Origin: a bacterium
Lineage (GTDB): Bacteria; SZUA-182; SZUA-191; JAJRXT01
Length of the DNA stretch: 8,569 nucleotides
NCBI GenBank assembly: GCA_024277605.1
Contig: JAJRUU010000037.1
Location: forward strand, 1-8,569
Direction: 5' to 3'
The stretch's first letter is position 1, and each line of letters starts with the position of its first letter. Below the pieces are notes generated by a model. It worked only from the letters and a program-made list of their open reading frames with translations, was not told the origin of the DNA and did no database searches. The position numbers and the translations under genes were made by a program. Of this stretch, positions 5,908-8,569 are shown piece after piece.

Positions 5908-6777
5908 CTATCCCAAAAGCAAAACATCAGTTAACGTCACCACAAAAAACAAAATACTTATGCCAATATTCAGTCCATGGGCCAGTTTTTTGTATTCCTC
6001 AAAACCCCGGTTAAAGATCACTACATACTCATAGCATAAACATAGCTCAATCAGCCCCAACCCCAGTTTATAAATCAGCCCCAGCTTAAGCAAGCCGGTC
6101 ATGGCATAGAACGCAGCCAGAGAGAGCACATGCAGCGACAGGGCCACCTGGTTTGCGCGCTTATACCCCAACAGTGCCGGGATGGAGTGTAATCCGGCCT
6201 GCTGGTAAAACAGGGCATCCTGATTATCTAAGATGATGTCAAAAGCCGCCCCCCAAAACAAAACCCCAGCCGCCAGAACAATAGTAGCCAGCTCTAACTC
6301 ACCGGTAATGGCAATCCAGCCCCCCACCGGGGCACAGGCCATCACAAGGCCTAACAGAATATGCAAACCCCAGGTAAACCGCTTGGCATACGGATAGAGC
6401 ATAATAGCAATGATCGCCAGGGGGGATAAGTAGAAGCACAGCGGGTTCAGCATATACGCCGCCAGCACGAACAAGATAAAGCTTGCGATGGTGGCCGCCC
6501 ACACCACATTTTGGCTGATTAACCCTTGCGGTAATATCCGGCTTTTAGTGCGTGGATTCTGCGTATCAATCGGCTCATCGATCAAGCGGTTGGCATACAT
6601 CCCGGCATTACGCGCCGATATAAAGGCCACCATTACCCACCATATTTTGACCAGCGGCGGTATACCACCCGCCGCCAGTAACACTCCCACCAGGGCAAAC
6701 GGCAGGGTCAACCATATCCACTTCTGGGTGGTCAGCTTATACAGGATACTCCCCTGCTCCCACACCCTAGAGGCCAT
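5908..6777 (-). CDS. ubiA: UbiA-family polyprenyltransferase (MqnP/4-hydroxybenzoate prenyltransferase type)
   Basis: An integral-membrane prenyltransferase of 289 aa that joins a polyprenyl chain to an aromatic acid. First Asp-rich motif: N63-RLI-D67-EPI-D71 within NRLIDEPIDTQNPRT (63-77). Second: D180-IIL-D184-NQ-D187 within FDIILDNQDALFYQQAGLHSIP (179-200). Both bind Mg2+-diphosphate in this family. LYPYAKRFTWGLH (127-139) is also characteristic. About eight or nine hydrophobic segments follow, for example 21-38, 45-60, 92-110, 112-129, 137-157, 163-180, 207-232 and 270-288. ATG 6777 lies inside the end of the ubiD-like gene (11-nt overlap) and has GGGAAGA just upstream, so the two are translationally coupled. 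UbiA followed by UbiD fits both the late futalosine menaquinone pathway (MqnP/MqnL) and ubiquinone synthesis, and sequence alone does not settle which aromatic acid is used. Confidence 0.94.
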   Translation of the reverse strand: MASRVWEQGSILYKLTTQKWIWLTLPFALVGVLLAAGGIPPLVKIWWVMVAFISARNAGMYANRLIDEPIDTQNPRTKSRILPQGLISQNVVWAATIASFILFVLAAYMLNPLCFYLSPLAIIAIMLYPYAKRFTWGLHILLGLVMACAPVGGWIAITGELELATIVLAAGVLFWGAAFDIILDNQDALFYQQAGLHSIPALLGYKRANQVALSLHVLSLAAFYAMTGLLKLGLIYKLGLGLIELCLCYEYVVIFNRGFEEYKKLAHGLNIGISILFFVVTLTDVLLLG

Positions 6778-8200
6778 ATTCTTCCCAGCGCTTATTCACC
6801 AGCTCAATTATATCCCGACTCATGCTAATTTTATGCGGCCACTGCCCGCTATGACCCTCTTCAACCAGCTTTCTGGTGGCGTCAATCCCCATCTTGCTCC
6901 CCAAATTTTTCTTACGCACCGCCGCATCCAGCATATCCACCGGCCCCTCGCTAAAGATTACATCCCATTTGGGATCGATAGTATTACCTACCACCCACAA
7001 AACCTCAGACAGATCATGTACATTCACATCCTCGTCCAGCACGATGATCATCTTGCTGAACATCAACTGCCCCAGGCCCCATAAGGCATGCATTACTTTG
7101 CGCGCCTGCCAGGGGTAGCGCTTTTTAATAGACACAATCGCCAGGTTGTGAAATACCCCTTCCGGCGGCAGGCTAATATCCACCACTTCCGGCAGCGTCA
7201 ACTGCAGCAAAGGCAAAAATATCTTAGCCAGCGCCTGCCCCATAAAATAATCCTCGCGCGGGGGACGGCCGGTTACCGTGGTTTGATAGATGGGGTCTTT
7301 ACGGTGAGTGATACATTTTATATGAAACACCGGAAATTCATCCATTGCAGAATAGTGCCCGGTATGATCGCCAAAGGGACCCTCCGGCCGCATATCATGG
7401 GGATCAACTACCCCCTCCAGCACAATTTCAGATTCAGCCGGAACCTCTAAATCGAGCGTCCGGCACTGCACCAACTGTACCGGTTTACGTTTTAAGAAGC
7501 CCGCCAATAACAGCTCATCCACCCCTTCAGGTAATGGAGCCGCCGCCGCTAAACTTACCGTCGGCTCAGGCCCGATGGCTACCGCCACTTCTAAGGGTTC
7601 TGTACTCTTTTTACAATGCAGCGCCCCATGCTTTTGAATATGCCAGTGCATACCGGTCGTGCACTCATCGAACACCTGCATGCGATACATACCCATATTG
7701 CGTTTACCGCTCTGCGGGTCTTTGGTGATTATACAGGGCAGAGTTATATATTTACCGCTATCTTCGGGCCAGCATTTCAGTATAGGGAATTCGGCTAAGG
7801 AAGGTTTGTCCTTTATAATCACCTGCTGGCAGGCGCCATGTTTTATGCGCTTTGGCCGGACAGCCGCTAGGCGTTTTAACTTGGGCAGTGCATTTATGCC
7901 TTCGCGCCAGTTTTTGGGGAGCTCGGTCTTTACCAGCGAGGCTATCTCAGCCTTAAGCTCAGCCTGGGAATCAACCCCTAAAGCCAGATTCATCCTCCGC
8001 TCAGAGCCAAAGGCATTTATCAGCAAGGGTACTTTAGAGCCGGTTACCTGATTAAACAATAAGGCCGGCCCATCTGATTTACCTATACGGTCGACGATCT
8101 CGCTTATTTCCAGCTCAGGATTTACCTCGGTGGAAACTACATTTAACTCATTATGTTTTTTTAGTATTTCTATAAATTCCCTCAAGTTCTGTGGCGGCAT
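6767..8200 (-). CDS. ubiD: UbiD-family prenyl-FMN-dependent decarboxylase
   Basis: A decarboxylase of 477 aa, the usual length of UbiD proteins, expected to remove the ring carboxylate from the prenylated quinone precursor using prenylated FMN and a metal. Seen: LREFIEILKKHNEL (6-19) at the N-terminus, NMGMYRMQVFDECTTGMHWH (168-187) with R173 as the expected catalytic arginine, LPEGVDELLLAGFL (223-236), RPEGPFGDHTGHYS (271-284) with E273 and D278 as the acidic pair, TGRPPREDYFMGQ (310-322), and GPVDMLDAAVRKK...GSKMGIDAT near the C-terminus. ATG 8200 is chosen because the UbiD family begins close to this LREF block. A TTG at 8266 with a good GAGGG site would add 22 residues unlike the family and is the alternative start. 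It is the first gene of the operon and overlaps the prenyltransferase gene by 11 nt. The cofactor maker UbiX is not in the window. MqnL-type and UbiD-type roles are both possible. Confidence 0.94.
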   Translation of the reverse strand: MPPQNLREFIEILKKHNELNVVSTEVNPELEISEIVDRIGKSDGPALLFNQVTGSKVPLLINAFGSERRMNLALGVDSQAELKAEIASLVKTELPKNWREGINALPKLKRLAAVRPKRIKHGACQQVIIKDKPSLAEFPILKCWPEDSGKYITLPCIITKDPQSGKRNMGMYRMQVFDECTTGMHWHIQKHGALHCKKSTEPLEVAVAIGPEPTVSLAAAAPLPEGVDELLLAGFLKRKPVQLVQCRTLDLEVPAESEIVLEGVVDPHDMRPEGPFGDHTGHYSAMDEFPVFHIKCITHRKDPIYQTTVTGRPPREDYFMGQALAKIFLPLLQLTLPEVVDISLPPEGVFHNLAIVSIKKRYPWQARKVMHALWGLGQLMFSKMIIVLDEDVNVHDLSEVLWVVGNTIDPKWDVIFSEGPVDMLDAAVRKKNLGSKMGIDATRKLVEEGHSGQWPHKISMSRDIIELVNKRWEEYGL

Positions 8201-8285
8201 AACAAGACTCAAATTCCTAACTAGTTGTTGTACATAGCATAAAGAGCCAAATGATTTAAGACACAAATAACCCTCAAGGAGTAAA

Positions 8286-8314
8286 AGAATATCTCCCTTA
8301 GGGCCTTATGTCAA
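8286..8314 (-). promoter_or_regulatory. Sigma70-type promoter of the operon
   Basis: On the minus strand a perfect -35 TTGACA (8314-8309) and a -10 TATTCT (8291-8286) are separated by exactly 17 nt. Transcription would start near 8279, giving a leader of about 80 nt before ATG 8200. A start at TTG 8266 would leave only about 13 nt. This is the best promoter-like sequence in the window and is correctly placed for the whole operon. Confidence 0.6.
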
Positions 8315-8348
8315 GCCGTTAAATAAGCATACATCACCATTCGGCTTG
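8312..8348. promoter_or_regulatory. Inverted repeat overlapping the -35 box (candidate operator)
   Basis: CAAGCCG (8312-8318) and CGGCTTG (8342-8348) are perfect 7-bp inverted arms 23 nt apart. The first arm overlaps the -35 hexamer. A third CAAGCCG lies at 8546-8552. The placement fits a repressor or activator site, but the arms are short and this could be chance. Confidence 0.25.
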
Positions 8349-8409
8349 GTTTAATATAATCTTGGGGGAATAAGGTATGAGGGTATATTACCTACCGCCT
8401 ACGTGTTGG

Positions 8410-8438
8410 ATTTTATCGGCATGCTGACCCAGCATCAA
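8410..8438 (-). promoter_or_regulatory. Possible second upstream promoter with internal dyad
   Basis: On the minus strand TTGATG (8438-8433) and TAAAAT (8415-8410) are 17 nt apart. The perfect dyad ATGCTG-GGT-CAGCAT (8435-8421) fills most of the spacer, and a regulator bound there would compete with RNA polymerase. Hexamer quality is only moderate. Confidence 0.3.
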
Positions 8439-8569
8439 CACATAATACTTTTATAGCCGCCACAGCTACACAGCACCGATGATGGCCAGCCTGGTCATTG
8501 TGTTATCTAGGAGTCTGTCGGGCTTAAGTTGTCAAAAATAGTGAACAAGCCGCAATTAATAAATAAATC

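Larger units (their letters stand above)
8201..8569. other. Non-coding upstream region of the operon
   Basis: No convincing gene is visible in these 369 bases. On the minus strand the region holds a strong promoter about 80-110 nt before the first start codon, a possible second promoter about 210-240 nt before it, and several dyads. It shows no tRNA-like or riboswitch structure that I recognise. The only plus-strand frames are very short, for example a 16-codon frame from ATG 8376. Confidence 0.6.

Noticed and set aside
6488..7084. Plus-strand frame of 198 codons antisense to the ubiD/ubiA junction
   Set aside because: It spans two firmly identified minus-strand genes, resembles no known family, and has a composition expected of a complementary frame.
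8201..8266. N-terminal extension of the UbiD-like protein from TTG 8266
   Set aside because: A good GAGGG site precedes this TTG, but the 22 extra residues do not look like the start of the family. The LREF block follows ATG 8200 directly. Kept as an alternative start.
8355..8360. Plus-strand TATAAT as a -10 box
   Set aside because: There is no acceptable -35 hexamer 16-18 nt upstream and no extended -10, and the region is AT-rich.
8376..8426. Plus-strand 16-codon frame MRVYYLPPTCWILSAC as a leader peptide
   Set aside because: The AAGG is too close to the ATG, no plus-strand gene follows in the window, and there is no run of regulatory codons.
1..8569. CRISPR array, tRNA or rRNA genes, full insertion sequence
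   Set aside because: There are no regularly spaced direct repeats, no cloverleaf-like or rRNA-like sequence, and no transposase frame. The only mobile element seen is the non-autonomous MITE.

Overview
The window holds one compact, co-directional gene set on the minus strand (about 8.2 kb down to 0.25 kb) that looks like an anaerobic quinone-biosynthesis operon. In transcription order: a UbiD-family decarboxylase, a UbiA-family aromatic prenyltransferase, an AP-endonuclease-2/xylose-isomerase-like TIM-barrel protein, a Gfo/Idh/MocA-family oxidoreductase, three different U32-family (UbiU/UbiV-type) Fe-S proteins in a row, and a UbiE/MenG-family C-methyltransferase. Most junctions are very tight (11-nt overlap, then 4, 2, about 21 and 13 nt). 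The two loose ones, 116 and 154 nt, each contain a repeat element.

Organism: a bacterium of moderate G+C with Shine-Dalgarno-led genes, probably an anaerobe or facultative anaerobe, because U32 proteins in this context suggest oxygen-independent chemistry. The dispersed repeats (ends GATGGTCTCGTAAAAAGTC, inner ATTCCCGC-GAAA-GCGGGAAT hairpins, and a TCATTGCGAG...GAAGCAATCTC element) recall, from memory, repeats common in Desulfobacterota and other anaerobic lineages. The sequence alone does not fix the taxon.

Layout: 1-36 is probably the 3' end of a plus-strand gene converging on the operon. 37-251 is a convergent intergenic region with a G/C-run repeat and a likely terminator for the operon. 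252-8200 is the operon. 8201-8569 is a non-coding upstream region with a strong sigma70-type promoter (TTGACA-17-TATTCT), a possible second promoter and several dyads.

How the genes may work together: UbiA attaches a polyprenyl tail to an aromatic acid, UbiD removes the carboxylate, the U32 proteins could add ring hydroxyls without O2 (as UbiU-UbiV do in anaerobic ubiquinone synthesis), and UbiE methylates the ring. The TIM-barrel protein and the oxidoreductase have no place in the standard ubiquinone or futalosine pathways, and a role in making or tailoring the ring precursor is only inference. The main candidate for something undescribed is this three-U32 quinone operon with a built-in sugar/cyclitol-type enzyme pair. 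Second is a cleanly inserted 131-bp MITE, with a 6-bp target duplication, between two of the U32 genes.
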